Notes: generated by a model from the letters alone, not told the origin. A DNA stretch of 47,186 nucleotides from Pseudomonas donghuensis (GCF_000259195.1 NZ_AJJP01000185.1:1-47186); one strand, 5' to 3'; shown: positions 24,885 through 35,789, counted from the first letter of the stretch. Numbers and translations: made by a program.

Positions 24885-27125
24885 TTACGGCGTACGGTTA
24901 CGCCGCGTCTCGATGATGTTCGGCAGCTGCGAGATCCGCCCCAGCAAGCGCCCGAGGGCATCCAGGCCAGGGATCTCGATGGTCAGCGACATCAATGCGG
25001 TGTTGTCTTCCTTGTTCGAGCGGGTGTTGACCGCCAGCACGTTGATCCGCTCGTTGAGCAGGACCTGGGAAACGTCACGCAACAAGCCCGGACGATCGTA
25101 GGCACGGATGATGATATCCACCGGATAGGTCTGCACCGGCACCGGCCCCCAGCTGACCTGAATGATCCGCTCCGGCTCGCGTCCGGCCAGTTGCAGCACC
25201 GAGGCGCAATCCTGGCGGTGGATGGTGACGCCGCGGCCCTGGGTGATGTAGCCGACGATCGCATCGCCCGGCAACGGCTGGCAGCAACCGGCCATCTGCG
25301 TCAGCAGGTTGCCGACACCCTGGATCTGGATGTCGCCACGCTTGCCCGGCTTATAGCCGGTGGCCTTGCGTGGCACCAGCTCGACATGGTCGCTGCGCTC
25401 CGGCTCCACCAGTTGCTGGGCGGCGTTGACCAGGTGCGCCAGGCGCAAGTCACCGGCGCCCAGCGAGGCAAACATGTCCTCGGCGGTGCGCAGGTTGGCT
25501 TTTTCCGCCAGGCGCTCGAAGTCGACCTGCGGCAGGCCCAGGCGGTTGAGTTCGCGCTCGAGCAGGGTCTTGCCGGCGGCGACGTTCTGGTCGCGGGCCT
25601 GCAACTTGAACCAGTGGACGATCTTCGCCCGCGCCCGCGAGGTGGTGACATAGCCCAGGTTCGAGTTCAGCCAGTCGCGGCTGGGGTTACCGTGCTTGCT
25701 GGTGATGATCTCGACCTGCTCACCGGTCTGCAAGCTGTAGTTGAGCGGCACGATACGGCCGTTGATCTTCGCCCCGCGGCAGTTATGGCCGATCTCGGTG
25801 TGCACCCGGTAGGCGAAGTCCAGCGGCGTGGCGCCCTTGGGCAGGTCGATGGCGTGGCCATCCGGGGTGAACACGTAGACCCGGTCCGGCTCGATATCGA
25901 CGCGCAACTGTTCGGCCAGGCCGCCGATGTCCCCCAGTTCTTCGTGCCATTCCAGCACCTGACGCAACCAGGAGATTTTCTCCTCGTAGTGGTTGGAGCT
26001 GGATTTGACGTCGGTGCCCTTGTAACGCCAGTGCGCGCAGACGCCGAGCTCGGCCTCTTCGTGCATGGCATGGGTACGGATCTGCACCTCGAGCACCTTG
26101 CCCTCAGGGCCGATCACCGCCGTGTGCAACGAGCGGTAGCCGTTCTCCTTGGGGTTGGCGATGTAGTCGTCGAACTCTTTGGGGATGTGCCGCCAGAGGG
26201 TGTGGACGATGCCCAGCGCGGTGTAGCAGTCGCGCATTTCCGGGACCAGCACGCGCACCGCGCGCACGTCGTAGATCTGGCTGAATTCCAGGCCCTTGCG
26301 CTGCATTTTGCGCCAGATCGAATAGATATGCTTGGCCCGGCCGCTGATATCGGCATTGACGCCGGTGGCCAGCAGCTCGTTCTGCAGTTGGCTCATCACG
26401 TCGCTGATAAAGCGCTCGCGGTCCAGCCGGCGTTCATGCAAAAGCTTGGCAATCTGCTTGTACTGGTCGGGTTCGAGGTAGCGGAAGGACAGGTCTTCCA
26501 GCTCCCACTTGATATGACCGATACCCAGGCGATGGGCCAGCGGCGCATAGATATCGAACACTTCGCGGGCGACGCGGTTGCGCTTCTCGTCGTCGGCGCC
26601 CTTGACCGCGCGGATCGCGCAGGTACGTTCGGCCAGCTTGATCAATGCCACACGGACATCGTCGACCATGGCCACGAGCATCTTGCGCAAGTTCTCGACC
26701 TGCGCCTGGGAGCCCAGCACCAGCGACTGGCGCGGGCTGAGGCTGGCACTGATGGCGGCCATGCGCAGCACACCGTCGATCAGTTTGGAGACCACCGGGC
26801 CAAAGCGCTGGCCGACTTCAGCCAGGGTTACCTTGCCTTCGCGCACGGCGCGGTAGATGACCGCGGCAACCAGCGAGTCCTGGTCGAGCTTGAGGTCGGC
26901 GAGGATTTCGGCGATTTCCAGGCCGGCCTGAAAACTCGACGTACCATCGGCCCAGGAATGCTTGGCCGGGTTGCCCTTCTTCTCGACGTCCTGGGCGAAC
27001 TCGCAGGCGGCCTTGAGGGCCTCCCGGTCCAGCGCCAGGTCGACGCTCACCACATGATCCAGCCATGCTTCGAGATTGATACTGCCGTCGGTATTGACCG
27101 GCTGGTGCACTCTCACCTGTACCAT
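24885..27125 (-). CDS. relA: (p)ppGpp synthetase RelA
   Basis: A 746-aa ribosome-associated alarmone synthetase of the stringent response. Order: a degenerate HD domain (about 40-170), where the HDxxED metal motif is replaced by YRAVREG near residue 91; the synthetase domain (about 250-390) with IYDVRAVRVLVPEMRDCYTA and NGYRSLHTAVIG; a TGS domain (VYVFTPDGHAIDLPKGATPL); and a C-terminal ACT domain. The EFDD at 317-320 is the acidic ExDD motif of monofunctional RelA, as opposed to RxKD in bifunctional SpoT, so this enzyme should only synthesise. The ATG at 27125 gives the usual MVQVRVHQPVN. Confidence 0.97.
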   Translation of the reverse strand: MVQVRVHQPVNTDGSINLEAWLDHVVSVDLALDREALKAACEFAQDVEKKGNPAKHSWADGTSSFQAGLEIAEILADLKLDQDSLVAAVIYRAVREGKVTLAEVGQRFGPVVSKLIDGVLRMAAISASLSPRQSLVLGSQAQVENLRKMLVAMVDDVRVALIKLAERTCAIRAVKGADDEKRNRVAREVFDIYAPLAHRLGIGHIKWELEDLSFRYLEPDQYKQIAKLLHERRLDRERFISDVMSQLQNELLATGVNADISGRAKHIYSIWRKMQRKGLEFSQIYDVRAVRVLVPEMRDCYTALGIVHTLWRHIPKEFDDYIANPKENGYRSLHTAVIGPEGKVLEVQIRTHAMHEEAELGVCAHWRYKGTDVKSSSNHYEEKISWLRQVLEWHEELGDIGGLAEQLRVDIEPDRVYVFTPDGHAIDLPKGATPLDFAYRVHTEIGHNCRGAKINGRIVPLNYSLQTGEQVEIITSKHGNPSRDWLNSNLGYVTTSRARAKIVHWFKLQARDQNVAAGKTLLERELNRLGLPQVDFERLAEKANLRTAEDMFASLGAGDLRLAHLVNAAQQLVEPERSDHVELVPRKATGYKPGKRGDIQIQGVGNLLTQMAGCCQPLPGDAIVGYITQGRGVTIHRQDCASVLQLAGREPERIIQVSWGPVPVQTYPVDIIIRAYDRPGLLRDVSQVLLNERINVLAVNTRSNKEDNTALMSLTIEIPGLDALGRLLGRISQLPNIIETRRNRTP

Positions 27126-27224
27126 CTTTGTTTAACTTTTCCTACAGCGCATTCGCGATGCGCTTGAAATCACTGGTGCTGCCCCTGCCGGACCCAAGGT
27201 GCAGCGCCGAACGCGTCAGCCTGG

Positions 27225-28583
27225 CTAACCCGCTTCGAATAACGCCATGGCTTCGACATGCGCCGTCTGAGGAAACATGTCGAGAATCCCGGCACATTTT
27301 AACCGGTAACCCTGCCTGACCAGTTCGACGGTGTCGCGGGCCAGGGTCGCCGGGTTGCACGATACATAAACAAGACGTTTCGCCCCAAGGTCTGCGATTT
27401 TTCGCACCACCTCATAAGCGCCGTCGCGCGGTGGGTCCAAGAGTACCGCAGAAAAGCCTCCTGCGGCCCAGCCCGACGCCACCAAAGGCTGCGATAAATC
27501 GGCCTGAAAAAACTGCGTGTTATGCAAATTGTTGCTACGAGCATTGGCTGCCGCCCGCTCGACCATTGCCTGTACCCCTTCCACCGCCACCACTTCCCGC
27601 GCCTGCCGGGCCAGCGGCAGAGCGAAGTTGCCCAGCCCACAGAACAGGTCAAGCACGCGTTCATCCGCCTGCGGCGCCAACCAGGCCAGGGCCTGCTCGA
27701 TCATCGCGGTGTTGACCTGGGCGTTGACCTGGACGAAATCGCCGGGCCGGTAGGCAAGCTCAAGGTTCCAGGGTTCAAGGTAAAAACCAAGACTCTGACC
27801 GGCATCCACTGGCGAAGGTTCACCTTCGCCTTGCAACCACAGTTGTACACCCGCCTCGACGCAGAACGCCTGCAGGCGCGCCAAGTCACCCTCGCCCAAT
27901 GGCCCGGTATGACGCAACAGCAGCGCCAGCGCGGTACCGCTGAACAGCTCGACGTGGCCAACCACCTGCGGCTTGCTCAGGCTACGCAACAGCGTCGGCA
28001 GGTGGCGCATGATCGACTGCAAGGGTTGTACCAGCACCGGGCAATCGTCGATGGCGACGATGTCCTGACTGGCTTCGGCGCGAAAACCCACTTCGAGATT
28101 TTTCGCCTTGTTGTCCCAACGCACGGCAACCCGCGCCCGACGCCGGTAGCCGAACTCCGGCCCGGTCAGCGGCGCTGCCCAGTGCTCGGGTTGCACGCCC
28201 GCGACCCGCTGCAACTGCTCGGCCAGCAGGCGCTGCTTGAGCGCCAGTTGATCGGCATGGGGCAGATGCTGCAGGTTGCAGCCACCACAGCGGTCGAAGT
28301 ACTTGCACGGGGCCTCGCGGCGCGCCGGGCTGGCAATGAACACCCGCTCCAGACGGGCCTCGACCACCTTGCCGTGGGTATTGAGCACCCGCGCTTCGAC
28401 CTCTTCCTCGGCCAGGGCGCCACTGACGAACCAGGTGCGGCCGTCGAGAAAGGCAATACCGCGGCCATCACCGGCCAGGCGCTCGATGCTCAGGCGCTGT
28501 TTTTTACCGGTAGGGATCTGTGGCGCGCGGGTGCCACCGGCCGGCTGAAAGCGCAGGCCGCTGTTACGTTTGTTCTTGGACAT
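27225..28583 (-). CDS. rlmD: 23S rRNA (uracil(1939)-C5)-methyltransferase RlmD
   Basis: A 452-aa iron-sulfur SAM-dependent RNA methyltransferase. An N-terminal TRAM domain (about 25-85) is followed by the cluster cysteines Cys93, Cys99 and Cys102 in [17 protein letters not shown], with a fourth Cys further on in IDDCPVL. The Rossmann domain has [16 protein letters not shown]. The catalytic cysteine is Cys409 in [12 protein letters not shown]. The ATG at 28583 shares bases with the cysM TGA (TGATG). Full length for the family. It lies 99 nt upstream of relA on the same strand. Confidence 0.95.
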   Translation of the reverse strand: MSKNKRNSGLRFQPAGGTRAPQIPTGKKQRLSIERLAGDGRGIAFLDGRTWFVSGALAEEEVEARVLNTHGKVVEARLERVFIASPARREAPCKYFDRCGGCNLQHLPHADQLALKQRLLAEQLQRVAGVQPEHWAAPLTGPEFGYRRRARVAVRWDNKAKNLEVGFRAEASQDIVAIDDCPVLVQPLQSIMRHLPTLLRSLSKPQVVGHVELFSGTALALLLRHTGPLGEGDLARLQAFCVEAGVQLWLQGEGEPSPVDAGQSLGFYLEPWNLELAYRPGDFVQVNAQVNTAMIEQALAWLAPQADERVLDLFCGLGNFALPLARQAREVVAVEGVQAMVERAAANARSNNLHNTQFFQADLSQPLVASGWAAGGFSAVLLDPPRDGAYEVVRKIADLGAKRLVYVSCNPATLARDTVELVRQGYRLKCAGILDMFPQTAHVEAMALFEAG

Positions 28584-29485
28584 CAGTTCACTGAATCGAA
28601 AATGCCGGTCGACAGATAACGGTCGCCACGGTCGCAAATGATCGCCACCATCACGGCGTTTTCCAGCTCGCGGGACAAGCGCAGCATGGCTGCCACTGCA
28701 CCACCGGAGGACACGCCACAGAAAATGCCCTCTTCTCGGGCCAGCCTGCGGGTGGTTTCTTCGGCTTCGCTCTGGGTCATGTCGACCACGCGGTCAACGC
28801 GCTCGGACTGGTAGATTTTCGGCAGGTATTCCTGCGGCCAGCGACGGATGCCTGGGATGGCCGAGCCCTCCATCGGTTGCAGACCGATGATCTGCACCGC
28901 CGGGTTCTGCTCCTTGAGGTAGCGCGAGCAGCCCATGATGGTGCCGGTGGTACCCATGGAGCTGATGAAGTGGGTAATGGTGCCCTGGGTCTGGCGCCAG
29001 ATTTCCGGGCCGGTGCTCACATAGTGAGCTTCAGGGTTGTCGACATTGCCAAACTGGTCGAGCACCAGGCCACGGCCTTCCGCCTGCAGACGGTCGGCAA
29101 GATCACGGGCGCCTTCCATGCCCTCTTCCTTGCTGACCAGGATCAGCTCGGCGCCATAGGCCGTCATCGCCGCCTTGCGCTCGGCGCTGGAATTGTCGGG
29201 CATGATCAGGATCATCTTGTAACCCTTGATCGCCGCCGCCATGGCCAGCGCGATGCCGGTGTTGCCCGAGGTCGCTTCGATCAGGGTATCGCCCGGCTTG
29301 ATCTGCCCACGCAGCTCGGCGCGGGTGATCATCGACAACGCCGGCCGGTCCTTGACCGAGCCTGCCGGGTTGTTGCCTTCGAGCTTGAGCAGGAGGGTAT
29401 TGCTGGTGTCGCCGGCAATGCGCTGCAGGCGGACCAGAGGCGTGTTGCCGACGCAATCGGCGATGGTTGGGTACTGCAAGGTCAT
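28583..29485 (-). CDS. cysM: Cysteine synthase B (O-acetylserine sulfhydrylase)
   Basis: A 300-aa PLP enzyme making cysteine from O-acetylserine and sulfide or thiosulfate. The PLP lysine is Lys45 in [13 protein letters not shown]. The substrate loop is [15 protein letters not shown]. The phosphate-binding loop is [11 protein letters not shown]. Features such as [12 protein letters not shown] and the [12 protein letters not shown] segment fit CysM rather than CysK. The ATG at 29485 was chosen from the family start [18 protein letters not shown]. It leads the cysM-rlmD pair. Confidence 0.95.
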   Translation of the reverse strand: MTLQYPTIADCVGNTPLVRLQRIAGDTSNTLLLKLEGNNPAGSVKDRPALSMITRAELRGQIKPGDTLIEATSGNTGIALAMAAAIKGYKMILIMPDNSSAERKAAMTAYGAELILVSKEEGMEGARDLADRLQAEGRGLVLDQFGNVDNPEAHYVSTGPEIWRQTQGTITHFISSMGTTGTIMGCSRYLKEQNPAVQIIGLQPMEGSAIPGIRRWPQEYLPKIYQSERVDRVVDMTQSEAEETTRRLAREEGIFCGVSSGGAVAAMLRLSRELENAVMVAIICDRGDRYLSTGIFDSVN

Positions 29486-29599
29486 GGCGTATTCGCAATC
29501 CAGACTGCGGGGGCGCCTATCATACCGGCAAACGGGATTTGCCCATATCACGCAATGTGTTGGGGTTATAGCTGCAAGCTATAAGCAAGAGTTTATGGC

Positions 29600-29693
29600 C
29601 CTATCACTGGCAAGCCAGCTCCCACAGTGGATTTGCATGCACCTAGTACCTGTGGGAGCCGGACTTGCCGGCGATGGGCCGCGAAGCGGCCCC
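29600..29693. repeat. Composite REP elements between cysM and the sensor kinase
   Basis: A left REP unit (CACTGGCAAGCCAGCTCCCA, about 29605-29626) faces a right unit (TGTGGGAGCCGGACTTGCCG, 29651-29675). The right unit is followed by a perfect GGGCCGC-GAA-GCGGCCC hairpin (29676-29692). The right unit plus hairpin is the mirror image of the element at 15048-15090. The elements fill the gap where P. aeruginosa carries pirA. Confidence 0.8.
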
Positions 29694-29697
29694 GGGA

Positions 29698-31038
29698 TCA
29701 CACCGCCGGCAGTTGCATGTTCAGCCGCAGGCCCTGGCCAGTGTTTTGCGCCCACAATCGCCCGCCCTGGCGGACGATGGCATTGCGGGCAATGCTCAGG
29801 CCCAGCCCGAAGCCGCCATCGCCGGGCCGCGAACCGTCCAGGCGGGTAAAGGGCGCGAAAATGCGCTCAAGCTCGCTTTGCGCCACCCCACCGCCCTGGT
29901 CTTGCAGCCAGATCAACCAGTGATCGCCCTGACGCCGCCCGTCCAGGCGGATAACGCTCCCGGCGGGGGAATGCCGAATGGCGTTGCGCAAGATGTTCTC
30001 CAGCGCCTGGGCCAGGCTGTTGAGGTTACCCTGCACCCAGCACGAGGCCTCCAGCGCACAATGCAGTTGCGCGGCGGGCCAGCCACTTTCATAGCAGGCA
30101 TCTTCGGCCAGCATGTCCCACAAGGCCTGGACCTGGATGGGCTCCTTGCTCAGCGGCGCACGCTCGGTGTCCAGCCAGGCCAGTTGCAGCGTATCTTCGA
30201 CCAGCCGCTGCATGCAGTCGATCTCCCGCCCCAGGCGCTCGCGCAGGTGCTGCGCATCGGCTTCGCTGTCACAGGCCACGCGCAAACGGCTCAACGGTGT
30301 GCGCAACTCATGGGAGAGGTCACGCAACAGTTGTTGCTGCAGGGCGACCGTGCCCTGCAGGCGCTCGGCCATGTCATCGAAAGCGCGGCCCAGTTCACCC
30401 AGCTCGTCCTGCCGGCTGGTGGTGCTGCTGGCCACCCGTGCCGAGAGCTGGTCGGCACGCCAGGCATTGGCCTGCTCACGCAACTGGATCAGCGGCACAA
30501 TCAGCATGCGGTAGAGGCCAACGCACAGCAGCAAGGTGAACAGCCCGGGGATGATGCCGTTGGTGACTACCCGCCACAGCACCCGGTACTGCCCCGGCGC
30601 CAGACGTTGCGGCAGTTCCATGACCAGGGTGCCCAGGTGCGGCTGCTCGGTAAACGGCAGGCGCATCCATGGCATGCCGATCGACCGCGGGCTCACCGGC
30701 CAGTCGATACCGCGCAGAAAGGTCAGGCGCCGGTTTTCAACCTCGTTGAGCGGCGTGCTGCTCAGGGACTGCAGGTCCGGGCCGATCACCCCGACCCAGC
30801 CGGACTCCTTGTCGCGGACTGCCGCCAGCCAGGCGTCGATACCGGCCTGCCCTCCACGCGCCCAGGCCTGCTCGGCTTCACTGGCATAGCCTTGCAACGT
30901 GCCTTTGGCCTGGTCCGAGAGGAACGCGTTCTGGGTTTCCATATGCCGGCCCCAGGTCCAGCTCAGGCCGATCATCAGCAGGCAGAAGCCGACCAGCAAG
31001 ATCGCCAGTTTCCAGAACAATGAATGACGGTTGGGCAC
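29698..31038 (-). CDS. Sensor histidine kinase, PirS-like
   Basis: A 446-aa inner-membrane sensor kinase. Order: first transmembrane helix about 9-28, a periplasmic sensor region about 30-160, second helix about 162-184, HAMP, HisKA with the phospho-acceptor His243 in RDLSHELRTPLSRL, and HATPase with NILRNAIRHSPAG and GGFGLGLSIARNA. I chose the GTG at 31038, one base after the response regulator stop (VPNRHSLFWKLAILL); upstream frame is inside the regulator gene. From the order gacS–regulator–kinase–cysM this pair corresponds to PirRS of P. aeruginosa, which controls the siderophore receptor gene pirA. That receptor gene is absent here, so the target is open. Confidence 0.88.
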   Translation of the reverse strand: MPNRHSLFWKLAILLVGFCLLMIGLSWTWGRHMETQNAFLSDQAKGTLQGYASEAEQAWARGGQAGIDAWLAAVRDKESGWVGVIGPDLQSLSSTPLNEVENRRLTFLRGIDWPVSPRSIGMPWMRLPFTEQPHLGTLVMELPQRLAPGQYRVLWRVVTNGIIPGLFTLLLCVGLYRMLIVPLIQLREQANAWRADQLSARVASSTTSRQDELGELGRAFDDMAERLQGTVALQQQLLRDLSHELRTPLSRLRVACDSEADAQHLRERLGREIDCMQRLVEDTLQLAWLDTERAPLSKEPIQVQALWDMLAEDACYESGWPAAQLHCALEASCWVQGNLNSLAQALENILRNAIRHSPAGSVIRLDGRRQGDHWLIWLQDQGGGVAQSELERIFAPFTRLDGSRPGDGGFGLGLSIARNAIVRQGGRLWAQNTGQGLRLNMQLPAV

Positions 31039-31039
31039 T

Positions 31040-31756
31040 TCAGTGCACCTCTGCGCCACTGAGCACATACCCCTTGCCCCATACCGTCCGCACTTCGCGC
31101 TCGAGATAACCGATGGCCTTGAGCTTGCGGCGAATCTGGCTGACATGCATGTCCAGGCTGCGATCATGGCGGGCATAGCCGCGCTGCAACACGTGCTGGT
31201 AAAGGAAGGCTTTGCTCAGTACCTCCTCATCGCTGCGGTGCAGGGTATCGAGCAGGCGGTATTCGCTGAGGGTCAGCCCCGCCCATTGCTTGCCGTAACA
31301 GACATCACTGGTCGTTTCATCGAAGTGCAATTTCCCGGCCTGTACCTGTGCCGGTTGGTGATGGCGTCGCTCCAGCGCCACGCGGCGCAGGATCGCCTCG
31401 ATACGTACCTGCAGCTCGACCATGCTGAAGGGTTTGGGCAGGTAATCATCGGCACCGCGCTGGAAGCCGGTGATGCGGTCAGCTTCGGCCCCCAGGGCGG
31501 ACATCAGAATCACCGGTGTCGAACTGTTCTGCCGCAGCTGCGCCAGCACATCCAGGCCGTTGAGGCCGGGTAGCAGGATGTCCATCAACACCACGTCAAA
31601 GCTGCCGCGCTGGGCAACCTGCAGGCCATCGCTGCCATTCTGGCACCAGGTGACCTTGAAGCCGCCGCGCTGCAGCTCCTCACGCAGGTAGGCGCCAAGG
31701 ACCGGATCGTCCTCGATGGCAAGGATGTTGGACGCGGAAGTAGATACAGGAGTCAT
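31040..31756 (-). CDS. OmpR-family response regulator, PirR-like
   Basis: A 238-aa regulator with an N-terminal receiver (phospho-acceptor Asp59 in DVVLMDILLPGLNG) and a C-terminal winged helix (LTLSEYRLLDTLHRSDEEVL, then RSLDMHVSQIRRKLKAIGYL). It is immediately upstream of its kinase gene with a 1-nt gap. It is divergent from gacS across a 213-nt region. By synteny it resembles P. aeruginosa PirR. The receptor gene expected next to that pair is missing. Confidence 0.9.
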   Translation of the reverse strand: MTPVSTSASNILAIEDDPVLGAYLREELQRGGFKVTWCQNGSDGLQVAQRGSFDVVLMDILLPGLNGLDVLAQLRQNSSTPVILMSALGAEADRITGFQRGADDYLPKPFSMVELQVRIEAILRRVALERRHHQPAQVQAGKLHFDETTSDVCYGKQWAGLTLSEYRLLDTLHRSDEEVLSKAFLYQHVLQRGYARHDRSLDMHVSQIRRKLKAIGYLEREVRTVWGKGYVLSGAEVH

Positions 31757-31969
31757 TGGCCGATGCTAGCAATTCTCAATCACGCGATTATTGGGTATTC
31801 ACTGCGCACAGGCAACCAAGGCTCGGGCAAAGCCTGGCTTATCGCTTGGAATAGACAAAAGCAGATACAAATGAGTGCATTACGCGAGTAGGCGCGGTAC
31901 TTTTCCGACTTGGTCTGTCAGCAGGAGCTGGCGGGGACTTACAGCGCTTACCGCGCACAGGAGAGTGGC

Positions 31970-34723
31970 GTGCTGAATAGATTGGGGATCAGAAGCCGCG
32001 TGCTGTTGCTCGCCTTGTTGCCGGCCAGCCTGATGGCACTGGTGCTGGGCGGCTATTTCACCTGGTTGCAGCAGAACGAGCTGCAAACCCAACTGCTGCA
32101 ACGCGGCAAGATGATTGCCGAACAACTGGCACCGCTGGTGGCGCCGGCGCTGGTACGTCACGACCCGGCGCAGCTGGAGCGCATCGCCGCCCAGGCCCTG
32201 GAGCAGTCCGATGTACGGGCCGTGGCCTTCCTCGGCCCTGATCGCAACGCCCTGGCCCACGCCGGCCCGAGCATGCTCAACCAGGCGCCCACCGGTGGCG
32301 GCACGCAACTGCTGCAACGCACCGGCAATGACGCCACCCGTTATCTGCTGCCGGTGTTCGGCCGTCACCGCGACTTGGCCGGCGAGCTGATTCCTGGCGA
32401 AGCCGATCGCCTGCTGGGTTGGGTGGAAATCGAGCTGTCCCACGACGGCACCCTGTTGCGTGGCTACCGCAGCCTGTTCACCAGCCTGCTGCTGATTCTA
32501 CTGGGCCTGGCCGCCACCGCGCTGCTGGCCTTGCGCATGAGCCGCACCATCAACGGCCCGATCGGCCAGATCAAATATGCCGTCACCCAGCTCAAGGACG
32601 GCAACCTGGAAGAACGCCTGCCGCAAATGGGCAGCTACGAGCTGGACGAACTGGCGGCGGGCATCAACCGCATGGCCGAAACCCTGCACAACGCCCATGA
32701 AGAACTGCAGCACAGCATCGATCAGGCTACCGAAGACGTTCGCCAGAACCTGGAAACCATCGAGATCCAGAACATCGAGCTGGACATGGCGCGCAAGGAG
32801 GCCCTGGAGGCCAGCCGGATCAAGTCCGAGTTCCTGGCCAACATGAGCCACGAAATCCGTACGCCGCTCAACGGCATCCTCGGCTTTACCCACTTGCTGC
32901 AAAAAAGCGAACTGACCCCGCGCCAGCTCGACTACCTGGGCACCATCGAAAAGTCCGCCGGCAGCCTCTTGGGCATCATCAACGAGATCCTCGACTTCTC
33001 CAAGATCGAGGCCGGCAAGCTGGTGCTCGACAGCATTCCGTTCAACCTGCGCGACCTGATCCAGGACACCCTGACCATCCTCGCCCCGGCCGCCCACGCC
33101 AAACAGCTGGAGCTGGTCAGCCTGGTGTATCGCGATACGCCGCTGTCGCTGGTCGGTGACCCGCTACGGCTCAAGCAGATCCTCACCAACCTGGTCAGCA
33201 ACGCCATCAAGTTCACCCGTGAAGGCACCATCGTCGCCCGGGCCATGCTCGAGGACGAGCGCGAAGACAGCGTGCAGTTGCGCATCAGCGTTCAGGACAC
33301 CGGTATCGGCCTGTCCAACCAGGACGTGCGAGCGCTGTTCCAGGCCTTTAGCCAGGCTGACAACTCGTTGTCGCGCCAGCCCGGCGGCACCGGCCTGGGC
33401 CTGGTGATTTCCAAGCGCCTGATCGAACAGATGGGCGGCGAGATCGGCGTCGACAGCACGCCAGGCGAAGGCTCGCAGTTCTGGATCAGCCTGAGCCTGC
33501 CCAAGGCCCGTGACGATGCCGAAGACCTGCCCATGCAACCGCTGGTGGGCCGCCGGGTGGCGATTGTCGACAGCCACGAACTGGCACGCCAGGCCCTGGA
33601 GCATCAACTGGAAGACTGCGGCCTGAGCGTCAGCCTGTTCGCTACCGTCGAACAATTGCTGCACGCGGTCGAGGCCGCCACCCTTGCCGGGCAACCCTTC
33701 GAGCTGGCGGTGCTCGGGGTCAACCTCGACAGCCTTTCGCCGGAACGCCTCGGCCAGCACATCCAGCAACTGGAGCACCTTGCCTGCCAGGCCCTGGTGC
33801 TGTGCCCGACGACCGAGCAGGCGCTCTACCATCCGTACCTGCCCAACCCCCACAGCCAGTTGCAGGCCAAGCCTGCGTGTACACGTAAATTGCGCCGGGC
33901 CCTGATGGAGATGGTCCAACCGCGGCGCCCGGGCAGCGAAAGCAAGCCGGTGTCCGACCAGCCGTTGCCGAAAGTGCTGTGCGTCGACGACAACCCGGCC
34001 AACCTGCTGCTGGTGCAAACCCTGCTGGAAGACCTCGGTGCCGAAGTGCTGGCGGTCGACAGCGGCTATGCGGCGGTTCAGGCCGTGCAGGACGAGCGTT
34101 TCGACCTGGTGCTGATGGATGTGCAGATGCCCGGCATGGACGGGCGCGAATGCACCGAGCAGATCCGCCAGTGGGAAAGCAGCCAGAGCGGCGCACCCTT
34201 GCCGATCGTCGCCCTGACCGCCCACGCCATGGCCAACGAAAAACGCGCACTGCTGCACAGTGGCATGGATGACTACCTGACCAAGCCGATCAGCGAACGC
34301 CAACTGGCCCAGGTGGTGCTCAAATGGACCGGCCTGACCCTCGGCGCACCGCGCCCGGAACGACTGCTGGAGCGCATCCCCGACAGCAGCGAATTGAAGG
34401 TCCTCGACCCCGAGGAGGGCCTGCGCCTGGCGGCGGGCAAACCGGACTTGGCCGCCGACATGCTGGCGATGCTGCTGGCGTCGCTGGAGTCCGACCGCGA
34501 AGCGATTCGCACCGCCCGCGAGGCAGCCGACCGCAATGGCATGATCGAGCGCGTGCACCGGCTCAATGGCGCCTCGCGCTACTGCGGCGTGCCACAACTG
34601 CGCGCGGCCTGCCAACGCAGTGAAACCTTGCTCAAGCAAGATGACCCACAAGCCCCGCAAGCCCTCGACGAACTGGACCGGGCCATTACCCGGCTCACGG
34701 CCCAGGCGCGCATGAGCGCCTGA
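31970..34723 (+). CDS. gacS: Hybrid sensor kinase GacS (BarA-type)
   Basis: A 917-aa tripartite hybrid kinase, the master sensor that via GacA drives the RsmY/RsmZ small RNAs and controls secondary metabolism and biofilm formation. Layout: transmembrane helix about 10-30, periplasmic region, second helix about 165-190, HAMP, HisKA with His294 ([14 protein letters not shown]), HATPase ([18 protein letters not shown]), receiver with Asp717 ([15 protein letters not shown]), and a C-terminal HPt with His863 ([15 protein letters not shown]). All three phosphorelay residues are intact. I chose the GTG at 31970 because AGGAGA lies 5-6 nt upstream and the length then equals the usual 917 aa. Both gacS and the divergent neighbour kinase use GTG. 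Confidence 0.96.
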   Translation: MLNRLGIRSRVLLLALLPASLMALVLGGYFTWLQQNELQTQLLQRGKMIAEQLAPLVAPALVRHDPAQLERIAAQALEQSDVRAVAFLGPDRNALAHAGPSMLNQAPTGGGTQLLQRTGNDATRYLLPVFGRHRDLAGELIPGEADRLLGWVEIELSHDGTLLRGYRSLFTSLLLILLGLAATALLALRMSRTINGPIGQIKYAVTQLKDGNLEERLPQMGSYELDELAAGINRMAETLHNAHEELQHSIDQATEDVRQNLETIEIQNIELDMARKEALEASRIKSEFLANMSHEIRTPLNGILGFTHLLQKSELTPRQLDYLGTIEKSAGSLLGIINEILDFSKIEAGKLVLDSIPFNLRDLIQDTLTILAPAAHAKQLELVSLVYRDTPLSLVGDPLRLKQILTNLVSNAIKFTREGTIVARAMLEDEREDSVQLRISVQDTGIGLSNQDVRALFQAFSQADNSLSRQPGGTGLGLVISKRLIEQMGGEIGVDSTPGEGSQFWISLSLPKARDDAEDLPMQPLVGRRVAIVDSHELARQALEHQLEDCGLSVSLFATVEQLLHAVEAATLAGQPFELAVLGVNLDSLSPERLGQHIQQLEHLACQALVLCPTTEQALYHPYLPNPHSQLQAKPACTRKLRRALMEMVQPRRPGSESKPVSDQPLPKVLCVDDNPANLLLVQTLLEDLGAEVLAVDSGYAAVQAVQDERFDLVLMDVQMPGMDGRECTEQIRQWESSQSGAPLPIVALTAHAMANEKRALLHSGMDDYLTKPISERQLAQVVLKWTGLTLGAPRPERLLERIPDSSELKVLDPEEGLRLAAGKPDLAADMLAMLLASLESDREAIRTAREAADRNGMIERVHRLNGASRYCGVPQLRAACQRSETLLKQDDPQAPQALDELDRAITRLTAQARMSA

Positions 34724-34737
34724 ACCCTGGCTGACCT

Positions 34738-34761
34738 GGGGCAAGGCTTGATCCTTGCCCC
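34738..34761 (+). terminator. Probable gacS terminator
   Basis: A perfect 9-bp stem GGGGCAAGG-CTTGAT-CCTTGCCCC lies 15 nt after the gacS stop, followed by the T-containing but not pure TTGGTTAAACTTT. It separates gacS from ldhA. Confidence 0.55.
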
Positions 34762-34799
34762 TTGGTTAAACTTTCAGGCAAAGCCTTCAGGAGGATCCC

Positions 34800-35789
34800 A
34801 TGCGCGTACTGTTTTTCAGCAGCCAGACCTACGACCAGGACAGCTTCACCAGTGCCGCCCCCGCTCCGGGGCTGGAGCTGCACTTTCAGCCCGCACGCCT
34901 TAGCGAAGACACCGCACCGCTGGCCGCCGGCCATGAAGTGGTCTGCGCCTTCATCAACGATGACCTCGGCGCTGCCGTACTGCAACGCCTGGCGGCCGCC
35001 GGCACGCGCTTGATCGCCCTGCGTTCGGCCGGCTACAACCATGTCGACCTGGCCGCCGCCAAACGCCTGGGCCTGGCCGTGGTGCGAGTACCGGCCTACT
35101 CGCCCCACGCCGTGGCCGAACATGCCGTGGCACTGATCCTGGCACTCAACCGGCGCCTGCACCGGGCCTACAACCGCACCCGCGAGGGCGACTTCAGCCT
35201 GCACGGCCTGACCGGCTTCGACCTGCATGGCAAGACCGTCGGTGTGGTCGGCACCGGGCAGATCGGCGCGGCCTTTGCGCGAATCATGGCCGGCTTCGGT
35301 TGCCAACTGCTGGCGTACGACCCCTACCCCAACCCCGAACTGCTGGCCCTCGGCGCACGCTACCTGAGCCTGCCAGAGCTGCTGCGCCAGGCGCAGGTGA
35401 TCAGCCTGCATTGCCCGCTGACCGACGCCACCCGCCACCTGATCAACGCCCAGAGCCTGGCTGACCTTAAGCCTGGCGCCATGCTGATCAACACTGGCCG
35501 TGGCGCACTGGTGGACACCCCGGCATTGATCGAGGCGCTGAAAAGCGGCCAGCTCGGCTACCTGGGCCTGGATGTCTATGAAGAGGAAGCCCAGCTGTTC
35601 TTCGAGGACCGCTCCGACCTGCCGTTGCAGGACGACGTGCTGGCGCGGCTGCTGACCTTCCCCAATGTCATCGTCACCGCCCACCAGGCCTTCCTCACCC
35701 GCGAGGCACTGGCCGCCATTGCCGCCACCACCCTGGACAACATAACCCGCTGGGCGGCAGGCAATCCGCAGAACTTGGTCGAGGGTTGA
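34800..35789 (+). CDS. ldhA: D-lactate dehydrogenase (2-hydroxyacid dehydrogenase)
   Basis: A 329-aa NAD-dependent enzyme of the D-2-hydroxyacid dehydrogenase family that reduces pyruvate to D-lactate. The nucleotide-binding loop is [12 protein letters not shown] (GxGxxG at 151-156). The catalytic Arg, Glu and His lie in [31 protein letters not shown] and [13 protein letters not shown]. The latter two blocks are characteristic of the D-LDH branch. It follows gacS, an order shared with P. aeruginosa, where this gene is ldhA and supports anaerobic survival. An AGGAGGAT ribosome site precedes the ATG. Confidence 0.93.
   Translation: MRVLFFSSQTYDQDSFTSAAPAPGLELHFQPARLSEDTAPLAAGHEVVCAFINDDLGAAVLQRLAAAGTRLIALRSAGYNHVDLAAAKRLGLAVVRVPAYSPHAVAEHAVALILALNRRLHRAYNRTREGDFSLHGLTGFDLHGKTVGVVGTGQIGAAFARIMAGFGCQLLAYDPYPNPELLALGARYLSLPELLRQAQVISLHCPLTDATRHLINAQSLADLKPGAMLINTGRGALVDTPALIEALKSGQLGYLGLDVYEEEAQLFFEDRSDLPLQDDVLARLLTFPNVIVTAHQAFLTREALAAIAATTLDNITRWAAGNPQNLVEG

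Noticed and set aside
25191..27167. A 658-codon open frame on the plus strand
   Set aside because: Fully antisense to relA, low-complexity composition, no ribosome site or known domain.
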